NCBI RefSeq assembly: GCF_029813115.1
Contig: NZ_JAPZDS010000017.1
Span: forward strand, 16,009-80,008
Direction of reading: 5' to 3'
From: Aureimonas sp. SK2
Lineage (GTDB): Bacteria; Pseudomonadota; Alphaproteobacteria; Rhizobiales; Rhizobiaceae
DNA: 64,000 nt
In this document: positions 25,665-34,994 of the stretch, in pieces
How the letters are laid out: each line of letters begins with the position of its first letter
Numbering within the stretch: the stretch's first letter is position 1
Notes under the pieces: generated by a model
Seen by the model: the letters and a program-made list of their open reading frames with translations, nothing else
The model's database searches: none
Told to the model about the DNA's origin: nothing
Translations under genes and position numbers: made by a program

Positions 25665-27383
25665 ATGACAACGACCGCGCTGGACCGGGCCGAGACGCCC
25701 GGCATCGACCGCTCGCGCCTGATCTTCTGGGGCGTGGCGCTCGTCACCACCCTCCTCGTGATCGGCCCGATCGCGCCCATCATCGCACAGGCCTTCCTCG
25801 ACCGGCCGCTCTACGCGCCGGACACCGAGTGGACGCTGACGAATTTCGCGCGTCTCTTCGGCGATCCCGCGATCCTCACCATCTTCGGCAACACGCTCTA
25901 CTTCGCCGTGCTGACCATGGTGGTCGCGCAGATCTTCGGCTCGGTGATGGCCGTCGTGATCGGCCGCACCAACCTGCCGGGCCGCAAGTGGATCGGCGAG
26001 ATCCTGATCTGGCCGCTTTTCGTCTCCAACCTCGTGATCGCCTTCGGCTGGCTGACCATGTACGGCCCCTCGGGCTACGTGTCGCTCGCCGTGCGCTCGT
26101 GGTTCGGCTTCATCCCCTGGAACCTCTACTCGCTCACCGGCATGGGCATCGTCGCCGGCCTCAGCCAGGCGCCGCTGGCCTATCTCATGTGCCTCGGCGC
26201 CGTGACCAAGGCCGACGCGCAGCTCGAGGACGCCGCCCGCTCCGCCGGGGCCGGACCGTTCCGCGCCCTGTTCTCCGTCACCGTGCCGATGATGCGCCCC
26301 GCCATGATCTACTCGGCGGTGCTGAACTTCGTGATCGGCGTCGAGATGCTGGCGATCCCGTTGTTGTTCGGCGCGCCGAGCGGCATCAACACCGTCACCA
26401 CCTTCCTTTACAATGTCGGCATCAACGCCGCGGTGCGGCCCGACTACGGCATCGTCGGCGCGGCCGCCCTGATCCTTCTTCTCGTGGTCGCCGGCCTCGT
26501 CTGGCTCCAGGGCTTCCTGATGAAGGGCTCCGGGCGCTTCGTCACGGTGCGCGGTAAGGCGAGCCGGGCCTCGACGCTCGATCTCGGGCCCTGGCGCTGG
26601 ATCGCCTTCGCCGTCGTCGGCGCCTACGTGCTCTTCACCATCGTCGCGGTCTTCGCAGGGCTCGTGATGCGCTCGGGCGTGTCGTTCCTCACGCCGCTGA
26701 TCCCGTTCTGGAAGCTTCTGTCGACGGCGAACTACGAGACCGTCTTCGCCTCCGACACCTATGTCCGCTCGATCGTCAACTCGGTGCTGATCGCGCTGAT
26801 CGGCGGCGTGGTCGGCACGTTCTTCATCGCCGTGATCGCGCTCGTCGCGCGGCGTTCCGAGTTCCGCTACGCGCGGCCTTTGGAATACGTCGCCCTCTTC
26901 CCGCGCTCGCTGCCCGGCATCATCGCGGGCCTCGGCTTCTTCTACGCCGTGGTCTGGGTGCCGGGGCTCGACGTCATCCGCGGCACGATCGTCATTCTGA
27001 TCGTCGCCTTCATCCTGCGCTACATCCCCGTCGGCTTCGGCGCCATCGCACCGGCCCTTTCCCAGATCGGCGACGAGCTGGACCGGGGCGCCCGCATCTC
27101 CGGCGCGGACTGGTGGACGACGGTGACGCGGATCATCCTGCCGATCCTGAAGCCCGCGCTCTTCTCCTGCTTCGCGCTGCTCTTCATCCACTTCTTCAAG
27201 GAATACGTGACCGCCGTGTTCCTCTACCAGCCGGGGTCCGAGATCATCGGCTCCACCATGCTGCAACTGAGCGCCCAGGGCGACAACGGACCGGTGGCGG
27301 CCCTCGCCACGATCCAGGTCGTGATCACCGCCCTCTTCGTCATCCTCGCGCGCCGCGTCTTCGGAGCCAAGATCTATGGCTGA
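25665..27383 (+). CDS. ABC importer permease, FbpB-type with two fused channel domains
   Basis: A 572-residue membrane protein of about twelve hydrophobic segments. The two halves each carry a docking loop: LEDAARSAGAGPFRALFSVTV near the middle of half one and LDRGARISGADWWTTVTRII in half two, so a single chain forms the whole channel, as in FbpB. The ATG at 25665 is chosen because the earlier ATG at 25623 sits in a hairpin loop. Its end overlaps the ATPase start by eight bases. Confidence 0.9.
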   Translation: MTTTALDRAETPGIDRSRLIFWGVALVTTLLVIGPIAPIIAQAFLDRPLYAPDTEWTLTNFARLFGDPAILTIFGNTLYFAVLTMVVAQIFGSVMAVVIGRTNLPGRKWIGEILIWPLFVSNLVIAFGWLTMYGPSGYVSLAVRSWFGFIPWNLYSLTGMGIVAGLSQAPLAYLMCLGAVTKADAQLEDAARSAGAGPFRALFSVTVPMMRPAMIYSAVLNFVIGVEMLAIPLLFGAPSGINTVTTFLYNVGINAAVRPDYGIVGAAALILLLVVAGLVWLQGFLMKGSGRFVTVRGKASRASTLDLGPWRWIAFAVVGAYVLFTIVAVFAGLVMRSGVSFLTPLIPFWKLLSTANYETVFASDTYVRSIVNSVLIALIGGVVGTFFIAVIALVARRSEFRYARPLEYVALFPRSLPGIIAGLGFFYAVVWVPGLDVIRGTIVILIVAFILRYIPVGFGAIAPALSQIGDELDRGARISGADWWTTVTRIILPILKPALFSCFALLFIHFFKEYVTAVFLYQPGSEIIGSTMLQLSAQGDNGPVAALATIQVVITALFVILARRVFGAKIYG

Positions 27384-28452
27384 CCTCGTCCTCGATCATC
27401 TCACCATCCGCTACGGCGGCGTCACCGCCGTCAACGACATCTCGCTGACCGTGGGCAAGGGCGAGTTCTTGACCTTCCTCGGTCCTTCCGGCTGCGGCAA
27501 GTCGACGACGCTGTTCTCGATCGCCGGTCTCAACCACGCGACGTCCGGCACGATCCGGATCGGCGACACGGTGCTGTTCGACGGGCAGAAGGGCATCTCC
27601 GTCCCGCCCGAGCGGCGCGACATCGGGCTCGTGTTCCAGTCCTATGCGCTCTGGCCGCACAAGACGGTGGCGGAGAACCTCGCCTTCCCGCTGAAGCTGC
27701 GCAGGCTCGGACGCGCGGAGCGCGACGAGCGCATCCGCGAGGCGCTCTCGCTCGTCGAGATGATGCCCTACGCGGAGCGCTATCCGTTCGAACTGTCGGG
27801 CGGCCAGCAGCAGCGCGTGGCGCTGGCGCGCGCCCTGGTCTACCGGCCGCGCCTCCTGCTCCTCGACGAGCCCCTATCCAACCTCGACGCCAAGCTGCGC
27901 GAGCGCGCCCGCGTCTGGCTGCGCGAGCTTCAGGAGCGCCTCAACGTCACCACCATCTACGTCACGCACGACCAGGCCGAGGCGCTGGCCGTCTCAGACC
28001 GCATCGCCGTGATGAGCATGGGGCATCTGCGCCAGCTCGGCACGCCGAAGGAGATCTACGAGAACCCCGCCGACGCGTTCGTCGCCGACTTCATCGGCTC
28101 GTCCAACTTCCTGACCGGCAGCATGATCGGCGAGGCGGGCGGCCGGGCGCGGGTCCGGCTCGGCGACGGGACCGAACTTTCCGTCCCTGCCGGCCGCGCC
28201 TCGCCGGACGGCGGCCTCGTCGTGGCCGTGCGCCCCGAGCGGATCGAGCTCGTCGGCGGACCCGGCGAGAACGCCATCCGCGTGGAGATCGCGCAAGGGA
28301 CCTATCTCGGCTCGGTCTACCAGTACGAGGTTTCGGGCGGCGGCTCGCGCTTCCGCATCCAGACCACGCGGCCCGTCGAGAGCGGGACCGCCTTCGTCCG
28401 CATTCCGCCGGAAGCCGCCGCGATCTTCGCGGCCGGACCGGACGCGAGCTGA
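27376..28452 (+). CDS. ABC importer ATPase, FbpC/PotA-like with TOBE domain
   Basis: A 358-residue ATPase: Walker A GPSGCGKST, Q-loop VFQSYALWPH, signature LSGGQQQR, Walker B LLLLDEPLSNLDAKL and H-loop VTHDQAEAL, then a C-terminal beta-rich TOBE region from about residue 240 (VRLGDGTELSVPAGR, AVRPERIEL). It powers the fused permease at 25665-27383. Confidence 0.92.
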   Translation: MADLVLDHLTIRYGGVTAVNDISLTVGKGEFLTFLGPSGCGKSTTLFSIAGLNHATSGTIRIGDTVLFDGQKGISVPPERRDIGLVFQSYALWPHKTVAENLAFPLKLRRLGRAERDERIREALSLVEMMPYAERYPFELSGGQQQRVALARALVYRPRLLLLDEPLSNLDAKLRERARVWLRELQERLNVTTIYVTHDQAEALAVSDRIAVMSMGHLRQLGTPKEIYENPADAFVADFIGSSNFLTGSMIGEAGGRARVRLGDGTELSVPAGRASPDGGLVVAVRPERIELVGGPGENAIRVEIAQGTYLGSVYQYEVSGGGSRFRIQTTRPVESGTAFVRIPPEAAAIFAAGPDAS

Positions 28453-28463
28453 GGAGCGCCGCC

Positions 28464-29681
28464 ATGACGACACTCCCGAACGTCATCCGGTTCGACGCGG
28501 ATGCGGGCGGCCCCTTGTCGGGCGTCCGCGTGCTCGATCTCTCCCGCCTCGTCGCCGGCAACATGCTGTCCGTGCAGCTCGCCGACTTCGGCGCCGACGT
28601 GATCAAGATCGAGTCCGCCTCGGGCGACCCGTTGCGAGACTGGACCGACGACGGCCAGTCGCTCCACTGGAAGACTTACGGACGCAACAAGCGCTCGATC
28701 CTGCTCGACCTGCGCCAGCCGGACGGCATGGCGGCGCTGGAGGCGCTTCTGCGCACCGCCGACGTCTTCATCGAGAACTTCCGGCCGGGCACGCTAGAGA
28801 CGATGGGCCTCGCCCCCGACCGGCTCCTGGAGCTGAACCCCGACCTCATCGTGGTGCGCATCTCGGGCTTCGGTCAGACCGGCCCTTATGCGCAGTATCC
28901 GGGGTTCGGGACGCTGGTCGAGGCGATGAGCGGCTTCGCCACGCGCACCGGCTTCCCGGACCGCGAACCCGTCCTGCCGCCCTTGGCCCTCGCCGACATG
29001 ATCTCCGGCATCTACGGCGCGCAGGCCGTCACCATGGCGCTTCTCGCCCGCGAGAAGGGCGCCGCGCGCGGCCAGGTCATCGATCTGTCGCTGCTCGAGC
29101 CGATGTATGCGGTGCTCGGGCCCGAGGCGGCGATCCACCGCGTGACCGGCAAGGTGAAGCAGCGCACCGGCTCGGCGTCGAACACGGTCTCGCCGCGCAA
29201 CGTCTATCTCTGCTCCGACGGAAAGTACGTCGCCCTCTCCGGGTCGATGCAGGTCGTCGCGATGCGCATCTTCGACATCATCGGACATCCCGAGATGAAG
29301 ACCGATCCGCGCTTTGCGACCAATGCGGAGCGGGTGCGAAACCGCGCCCTGGTCGACGAGGCGGTCGGCGCCTGGTTCGCCGGGCATCCGCGCGACGAGG
29401 CGTTGCGGATCATGCGCGAAGCGGGCGCCACCGTGGGCCCGGTCTACGACATCGCCGACATCGCGGCGGACCCGCACTTTTCCGAGCGCGGCGTGATCGT
29501 CGAGGTGGAGGACGCCGACAACGGCTCCCTCCCGATGCACAACATCCTGCCGCGGATGTCGGGCACGCCCGGCGGCTGGCGCCGCCCGGCGCCGCGGCTC
29601 GGCGAGCACACGGACGAGATCCTCGCCGAGGTCGGCCTTGATCGGCCGGCCGAACCCGCCGCCCGGAGACAGCGCGCGTGA
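28464..29681 (+). CDS. CaiB/BaiF family CoA transferase (class III)
   Basis: A 405-residue enzyme. The family start LSGVRVLDLSRLVAGNMLS, KIESASGDPLRDW, GRNKRSILLDLRQPDG and ENFRPGTLE are visible; the catalytic Asp should be in LALADMISGIYGAQA. It transfers CoA between an acyl-CoA donor and a carboxylic acid, so it would activate an imported acid. It lies between the importer and a CitE-like lyase gene, which would be a logical next step. Confidence 0.92.
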   Translation: MTTLPNVIRFDADAGGPLSGVRVLDLSRLVAGNMLSVQLADFGADVIKIESASGDPLRDWTDDGQSLHWKTYGRNKRSILLDLRQPDGMAALEALLRTADVFIENFRPGTLETMGLAPDRLLELNPDLIVVRISGFGQTGPYAQYPGFGTLVEAMSGFATRTGFPDREPVLPPLALADMISGIYGAQAVTMALLAREKGAARGQVIDLSLLEPMYAVLGPEAAIHRVTGKVKQRTGSASNTVSPRNVYLCSDGKYVALSGSMQVVAMRIFDIIGHPEMKTDPRFATNAERVRNRALVDEAVGAWFAGHPRDEALRIMREAGATVGPVYDIADIAADPHFSERGVIVEVEDADNGSLPMHNILPRMSGTPGGWRRPAPRLGEHTDEILAEVGLDRPAEPAARRQRA

Positions 29682-30550
29682 TCCGCTCCCTCCTCTACGT
29701 TCCCGGCACGAGCGAACGCTTCATCGCCAAGGCCCACGAACGCGGCGCTGATGCGATCATCGTCGACCTCGAGGATGCGGTCGTGGCCGAGAGAAAGGCC
29801 GAGGCGCGCGACGCACTGACGGAGACAGTCGCCGCCGTTCGTCGCGGCGGCGCGCTCGTCTTCGTGCGCATCAACAACGATCGCGAACTCCTCATGCCCG
29901 ACGCGGAAGCCGCCTGTCGGGCGGGCGCCGACGGGCTCTACGTCCCGAAGGTTGGAGATGCCGGCCTCCTGTCGGATCTCGCCGCCCATGTCGCCCCGAT
30001 CGAAGCGGCCCTCGGCCGGCGTCCCCTCGACTTCGTGCCGCTGATCGAGGACCCCGGCGCCATCTTCGACGCGCGCGCCATCGCCGCAGGACCGCGCGTC
30101 CTCGCGCTGAGCGCGGGCGCCGAGGACATCGCCACCGCGATGGGCGCCGAGCCGGTGCCCGACGTCCTGCGCCTGCCCAAGCTCCTCATCCACATGGCGG
30201 CCAAGGCCGGCGGCGTCCTGTCCTTCGGGCTCCTGCGCACCGTCGCCGACTATTCCGATCGGGATGGGATGTTGGCGGCCGCCCGCGAGGCGCGCCAGTT
30301 CGGCTTCGACGGCGCGAGCTGCATCCATCCGAGTGTCGTGCCGGTCCTCAACGAAGCCTTCTCGCCGAGCGAGGCGGAAATCGCCTTCGCTCGGCGCGTC
30401 CTGAGCGCAGACGTCGAGGCCCACCGCGACGGTCGTGGCGCCTTCCTCGTCGACGGCCGTTTCGTCGACGCGCCGATCCTGGCCCGGGCCGAACGGCTTC
30501 TCGCCCGCGCCCGGTCGGTTCCCAACCAGAGAGGAGGCCCCGATGCCTGA
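29678..30550 (+). CDS. HpcH/HpaI-CitE family lyase (acyl-CoA lyase-like)
   Basis: A 290-residue TIM-barrel enzyme: SLLYVPGTSERFIAKAHERG, the metal-site DLEDAV, VRINNDRE, LIEDPGAIFDARAIAA and CIHPSVVPVLNEAFSPS. Relatives cleave citryl-, citramalyl-, malyl- or beta-methylmalyl-CoA by retro-Claisen reaction. The GTG start overlaps the CoA transferase stop, so the two are translationally coupled and may work in sequence. Confidence 0.88.
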   Translation: MIRSLLYVPGTSERFIAKAHERGADAIIVDLEDAVVAERKAEARDALTETVAAVRRGGALVFVRINNDRELLMPDAEAACRAGADGLYVPKVGDAGLLSDLAAHVAPIEAALGRRPLDFVPLIEDPGAIFDARAIAAGPRVLALSAGAEDIATAMGAEPVPDVLRLPKLLIHMAAKAGGVLSFGLLRTVADYSDRDGMLAAAREARQFGFDGASCIHPSVVPVLNEAFSPSEAEIAFARRVLSADVEAHRDGRGAFLVDGRFVDAPILARAERLLARARSVPNQRGGPDA

Positions 30551-31553
30551 GGACCATCCGACGAAAGGGTCGCGCGCGCGCCGCATCCTCGTGACCCACA
30601 ATTCCATCGCGCCGTCCGCCATCGAGCTCCTGAACCGGCACGACATCGACGTGTTCTTCTCGCCGCCCTACGACCCGCCGGAGATCGTCGCCGAGCGTGC
30701 GTGCGAGCTGGCGGTCGACGCGATCATGGTCCGGCAGGGCAAGGTCAACGATCTCGTCATCGGCGCGTCGCCCCGGCTCAAGGTCATCGTCAAGCACGGC
30801 GTCGGCATCGACAACATCGACGTCGCGAGCGCCGCGCGGCGCGGCATTCCGGTCCTGCGCTCCCTCAACAGCAACTCGCTGGCCGTCGCGGAGCACACGA
30901 TCGCTCTGGTGCTGACGCTTCTTAAGGAGATCACTTGGCTCGATCCGGCCGTGAAGCGGGGGGAGTGGCCGAAGCCGACCTTCATCGGGCGCGACATCGC
31001 GGGTTCGGTGATCGGCCTGATCGGCTTCGGGGCGATCGGCCGCGAGACGGCACGCCTGGCCGAGGCGCTCGGCATGGAGGTCACGATCCACGACCCGATG
31101 GCCGCGCCCGGCGCGATCGAGGCGCTGGGTTACACGCAGGCCGACCGACTGGACGATCTCCTTGCCGCCGCCGACATCATCAGCCTCCATTGCCCGCTGA
31201 CGCAGGCGACGCGCCATCTGATCGACGCCGCGCGCCTTGCCCGGATGAAGCCGACCGCCTTTCTCGTGAACACGGCGCGCGGCGGCATCGTGGACGAGGC
31301 GGCGCTGGCCGCGGCGCTCGCCGAGCGCCGCATCGCCGGGGCCGCGCTCGACAGCTTCGCGAGCGAGCCTCCCGCCGCCGACAGCCCGCTCTGGAGCCTC
31401 CCGAGCCTCGTCGCGACCCCGCATATCGGCGGCGTCACCAACGGATCCGCCCGCGCGATGGCCGAGATCGCCGCGCGGCACATCATCGACGTCCTCGACG
31501 GCAAGGCCCCCGATGCAGCGAGCCTGTCCTCGCCCGACGCCTTCGCCGCCTGA
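30543..31553 (+). CDS. D-2-hydroxyacid dehydrogenase
   Basis: A 336-residue NAD(P)-dependent enzyme of the D-isomer 2-hydroxyacid family. The nucleotide-binding motif is GLIGFGAIGRETARLAEALG. The catalytic Arg, Glu and His are found in NTARGGIVDE, SFASEPP and TPHIGGVTN. It starts with GAGGAGG upstream and overlaps the lyase gene by eight bases. It interconverts a 2-keto acid and a D-2-hydroxy acid within the pathway. Confidence 0.9.
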   Translation: MPEDHPTKGSRARRILVTHNSIAPSAIELLNRHDIDVFFSPPYDPPEIVAERACELAVDAIMVRQGKVNDLVIGASPRLKVIVKHGVGIDNIDVASAARRGIPVLRSLNSNSLAVAEHTIALVLTLLKEITWLDPAVKRGEWPKPTFIGRDIAGSVIGLIGFGAIGRETARLAEALGMEVTIHDPMAAPGAIEALGYTQADRLDDLLAAADIISLHCPLTQATRHLIDAARLARMKPTAFLVNTARGGIVDEAALAAALAERRIAGAALDSFASEPPAADSPLWSLPSLVATPHIGGVTNGSARAMAEIAARHIIDVLDGKAPDAASLSSPDAFAA

Positions 31554-31575
31554 CGACACGAAAAGGACTGACGAC

Positions 31576-32265
31576 ATGCCCGTGGGCTTTCGCATCAACC
31601 GCACCTGGACCCGCACCGCCGCTGCGATCGTCGAGGACGCTCGAACCCTCCCCGTCGCCAACGTCAGCGATTGCATGTCGCGCCTCGCGGCCGGCGGACC
31701 GCAGCTTCGCCCGATGCACCGGGACGGCGTCCTCGCCGGCCCCGCCCTCACGGTGCGAACGCGGCCCGGCGACAATCTCATGCTGCACAAAGCGATCGAC
31801 ATGGCGGAAGCCGGCGACGTTATCGTGGTGGATGCCGGCGGCGACTGCACGAACTCGCTGATGGGCGAACTGATGCTGGCGCACGCGATCGGGCGCGGGG
31901 TCGCCGGCTTCGTGCTCTATGGGGCGATCCGCGACGCCGAGGCGTTCCAGGCGCGCAACCTCCCCGTCTTCGCGCTCGGCATCACCCATCGCGGCCCCTA
32001 TCGCACGGGTCCTGGCGAGATCGGCTATCCCATCTCGTTCGAGGGGCTGACCGTCATGTCTGGAGACCTTGTGCTCGGCGACGCGGACGGCGTGGTCACG
32101 ATCGCCAGGAAGGATGTAGAGACCGTAATCTCCGCGGCGCACCGCAAGCACGCGGCGGAAACGCGGCAGATGGAGGAGACGGAAGCCCGCACCGTAGATC
32201 GATCCTGGGTGGATAAGGCGCTGGAGGCTGCCGGCTGCACCTATGAAGACTTACAGGGAGTCTAA
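31576..32265 (+). CDS. RraA-like family protein (4-hydroxy-4-methyl-2-oxoglutarate aldolase-type)
   Basis: A 229-residue protein with VANVSDCMSRLAAGGPQLRPM, DVIVVDAGGDCTNSLMGELM, GAIRDAEAFQARNLPVFALG and DLVLGDADGVVTI. The Arg-Asp after GAI and the DGVV Asp correspond to the substrate and metal sites of HMG/CHA aldolases. These enzymes split 4-hydroxy-4-methyl-2-oxoglutarate into two pyruvates or decarboxylate oxaloacetate. As the last gene of the IclR operon it may make pyruvate at the pathway end. RNase E inhibition, once assigned to RraA, is less likely here. Confidence 0.87.
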   Translation: MPVGFRINRTWTRTAAAIVEDARTLPVANVSDCMSRLAAGGPQLRPMHRDGVLAGPALTVRTRPGDNLMLHKAIDMAEAGDVIVVDAGGDCTNSLMGELMLAHAIGRGVAGFVLYGAIRDAEAFQARNLPVFALGITHRGPYRTGPGEIGYPISFEGLTVMSGDLVLGDADGVVTIARKDVETVISAAHRKHAAETRQMEETEARTVDRSWVDKALEAAGCTYEDLQGV

Positions 32266-32643
32266 GGCTGCAAATGCGTCCGCTTTTCGTACATTCGGCG
32301 ATGAAACGGACGGTCCGCAAACCACCCGGTCGAGCCGATCGGCTCCAAGGAAGCGGACGCCCAGAAGCGGACCCCCCGCTTTCGACCCTTCCAAGACCTT
32401 TAGGCTGTCGTAGCGAGGCTCCGGAAGCGGACGTTCCGTTTAAGGAACCGCGCGGCCACGGCATGGCTGCCGCCGCCAAGGGTTGCCTTCGCAGCGAAAC
32501 TCGCCGATAAGCACGGTGAGTTTGGACCCGTTCGATCGGGTGGCTACGCTGGGCGCCGATCCCCCGGCCAATTTGAACCCATTCTGACCGTTGCGTGCCC
32601 AAGGGCCGACCGTCGGGTTCACCTCCAAGACTGAAACTCATCC
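32266..32643. other. Intergenic stretch with dispersed repeat copy B
   Basis: No gene is supported in these 378 bases. It contains repeat copy B (32274-32388) and a further unit AAGCGGACGTTCCGT at 32425-32439. The remaining part before the SulP start at 32644 should carry a promoter, but none was recognised. Confidence 0.5.
32274..32388. repeat. Dispersed intergenic repeat, copy B (AAGCGGAC type)
   Basis: It aligns by eye with copy A at 23186-23300; the core CCGGTCGAGCCGATCGGC is at 32326-32343 and is followed by GGACGCCCAGAAGCGGACC. GGTCCGC near 32313 and GCGGACC near 32365 can pair, so the unit could fold as RNA or DNA. Confidence 0.55.
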
Positions 32644-34125
32644 ATGCAGATCGAAACACTCCGCCGCGAGTGGTTCGGGAACGTGCGCGCCGACCTCCTC
32701 GCGGGGCTGGTCGTCGCGCTTGCGCTCATTCCCGAAGCCATCGCCTTCTCCATCATCGCCGGCGTCGACCCGAAGGTCGGCCTCTACGCCTCGTTCACGA
32801 TCGCCGTCCTCACCGCCGTCTTCGGTGGCCGTCCGGGCATGATCTCGGCCGCCACCGCGGCTACCGCCGTCCTCATGATCACGCTCGTGCGCGACCATGG
32901 GCTCCAGTACCTCCTTGTCGCCACCGTCCTCGCCGGCCTCCTCCAGGTCGCCGCCGGTCTCCTGCGGCTCGGCGACGCCATGCAGTTCGTCTCGCGCTCC
33001 GTCATGACGGGCTTCGTGAACGCGCTCGCGATCCTGATCTTCATGGCGCAGATCCCCGAACTCGTCGGCGTGCCGTCCCTGACCTACGCCATGGTCGCGC
33101 TGGGTCTCGCCATCATCTACCTCTTCCCGCGCATCACGACGGCGATCCCGTCGCCGCTCGTCGCCATCGTCGTCCTCACCGCGATCTCGCTCGGGTTCGG
33201 CATGGACCTGCGCGTCGTCGGGGACATGGGTGAGCTGCCCTCGACGCTTCCCGTCTTCCTCCTGCCGGACATCCCGCTGAACCTCGATACGCTCCTCGTC
33301 ATCCTGCCCTACTCGGCGGCGGTCGCCGTTGTCGGGCTTCTGGAGTCGTTGATGACGGCGCAGATCGTCGACGACCTCACCGACACCTCGTCGGACAAGA
33401 ACCGCGAATGCGTCGGACAGGGCATCGCCAACACGGTGACGGCCTTCTTCGGCGGCATGGCGGGATGCGCGATGATCGGCCAGTCGGTCATCAACATCAA
33501 GTCGGGCGGACGGGGACGGCTGTCCTGCGCGTTTGCCGGCGTCGCCCTCCTGTTCATGATCGTGGTGCTCGGCGACTGGGTCCGCGTGATCCCAATGGCT
33601 GCCCTCGTCGCCATCATGATCATGGTCTCGATCGGCACCTTCTCGTGGGGCTCGCTGAAGGACCTGACGCTTCACCCGAAGCGGTCCTCGCTCGTCATGC
33701 TGGCGACCGTCGTCACCGTCGTGTGGACCTACAACCTCGCCATCGGCGTCGTCATCGGCGTGATGCTGTCGGGCGTGTTCTTCGCCTCCAAGGTCGCCCA
33801 GATCTTCCGCGTCACCTCCGAGCTCTCGGTGGACGGGCGCACCCGCACCTACCGTGTCGAGGGTCAGGTCTTCTTCGCCTCGACCGGGCGCTTCGCCTCC
33901 GCCTTCGACTTCAAGGAGGCGCTCGACCGCGTGGTGATCGACGTCGGCCCCGCGCACATCTGGGACCTCTCCGGGGTGGCCGCGCTCGATCGCGTCATCC
34001 TGAAGTTCCGCCGCGAGGGCGCCGAGGTCACCGTGCTCGGCCTCAACGAGGCAAGTGCGACGATCGTCGACAAGCTCGCCGTCCACGACAAGCCCGGCGC
34101 CATGGATCGCCTGATGGGCCATTGA
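32644..34125 (+). CDS. SulP family inorganic anion transporter with STAS domain
   Basis: A 493-residue inner-membrane protein. The N-terminal part has the SulP signature region [20 protein letters not shown] and [17 protein letters not shown], about ten to twelve membrane segments follow, and the last 110 residues form a cytosolic STAS domain ([29 protein letters not shown]). The substrate may be sulfate, bicarbonate or another anion. The universal-stress and NYN genes follow closely. Confidence 0.93.
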   Translation: MQIETLRREWFGNVRADLLAGLVVALALIPEAIAFSIIAGVDPKVGLYASFTIAVLTAVFGGRPGMISAATAATAVLMITLVRDHGLQYLLVATVLAGLLQVAAGLLRLGDAMQFVSRSVMTGFVNALAILIFMAQIPELVGVPSLTYAMVALGLAIIYLFPRITTAIPSPLVAIVVLTAISLGFGMDLRVVGDMGELPSTLPVFLLPDIPLNLDTLLVILPYSAAVAVVGLLESLMTAQIVDDLTDTSSDKNRECVGQGIANTVTAFFGGMAGCAMIGQSVINIKSGGRGRLSCAFAGVALLFMIVVLGDWVRVIPMAALVAIMIMVSIGTFSWGSLKDLTLHPKRSSLVMLATVVTVVWTYNLAIGVVIGVMLSGVFFASKVAQIFRVTSELSVDGRTRTYRVEGQVFFASTGRFASAFDFKEALDRVVIDVGPAHIWDLSGVAALDRVILKFRREGAEVTVLGLNEASATIVDKLAVHDKPGAMDRLMGH

Positions 34126-34139
34126 GCGAGGAGACCCGC

Positions 34140-34994
34140 ATGACAAAGATCATCGCCTGCATCGACGGCTCGGCCTACGGCGCGAGCGTCTGCGACCACG
34201 CGGCCTGGGCCGCACAGCGGCTCGTCGCTCCCGTCGAGGTCGTCCATGCGCTGGGACGCCGCGACACCTCGAGCGCGCCGTTCGACCTCAGCGGCAGCCT
34301 CGAGTTCGGCGGCCGCGAGGCCCTGATCGGCGAGCTTGCCGAACTCGACCGCCAGAAGGCCAAGCTCGCCACGACCCGCGGCCACCACATCCTCGCCGAG
34401 GCCGTCGCCCGGTTGCGGTCCGACGGGGTCGGCGAGGTCACGGAGAAGCTCCGGCACGGCGACGTGGCGGACACGATCACCGACCTCGACGCCGAGACGC
34501 GCCTCGTGGTCATCGGCAAGCGCGGCGAGGCCGCCGACTTCGCGAAGGGCCATCTCGGCTCCAACCTTGAGCGCGTCGTTCGCTCCGCGACCAGACCCGT
34601 CCTCATAGCCGCACGTGCGTTTCGACCGGTCGAACGGGCCCTCATCTGCTTCGACGGCAGCCCGTCGTCGGAACGGCTCATCTCGAAGCTTACCCGCAGC
34701 CCGCTCCTGTCCGGGACACAATGCAAGCTCCTGTTGGTCGGCGAGGCATCGGAACATGCCCAGTGCCGGCTGCGCGCAGCCGAGCAGATCCTGAAGACCT
34801 GCGGCTTTCCCGTCACCGTTCTGATCGAGGACGGCGAACCCGACGAGGTCATCGCAAGCCGCGTGAAGGCGGACGGGATCGACCTCCTGGTGATGGGCGC
34901 CTACGGGCACTCGCGCATTCGCCACCTCATCGTCGGAAGCACGACGACCGCGCTCATCCAGTCCTGCGCGATCCCCGTGCTCGTGATCCGGTGA
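34140..34994 (+). CDS. Tandem universal stress protein (two Usp domains)
   Basis: A 284-residue cytosolic protein. Domain one (residues 1-155) starts KIIACIDGSAYGASVCDHAAWAA and ends RSATRPVLIAA with VVIGKRGEAADFAKGHLGSN; domain two starts ERALICFDGSPSSERLI and ends LLVMGAYGHSRIRHLIVGST then CAIPVLVI. The G-2x-G-9x-G ATP-binding pattern looks intact in domain two. It starts 14 bases after SulP with GAGGAG upstream, so it may modulate that transporter. Confidence 0.9.
   Translation: MTKIIACIDGSAYGASVCDHAAWAAQRLVAPVEVVHALGRRDTSSAPFDLSGSLEFGGREALIGELAELDRQKAKLATTRGHHILAEAVARLRSDGVGEVTEKLRHGDVADTITDLDAETRLVVIGKRGEAADFAKGHLGSNLERVVRSATRPVLIAARAFRPVERALICFDGSPSSERLISKLTRSPLLSGTQCKLLLVGEASEHAQCRLRAAEQILKTCGFPVTVLIEDGEPDEVIASRVKADGIDLLVMGAYGHSRIRHLIVGSTTTALIQSCAIPVLVIR

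Noticed and set aside
25659..27266. A 535-codon minus-strand frame rich in Asp, Glu, His and Arg
   Set aside because: Antisense shadow of the fused permease; composition is the complement of hydrophobic codons.
32638..34146. A 502-codon minus-strand frame
   Set aside because: Exact antisense of the SulP gene, with repeated acidic/basic residues and no domain.
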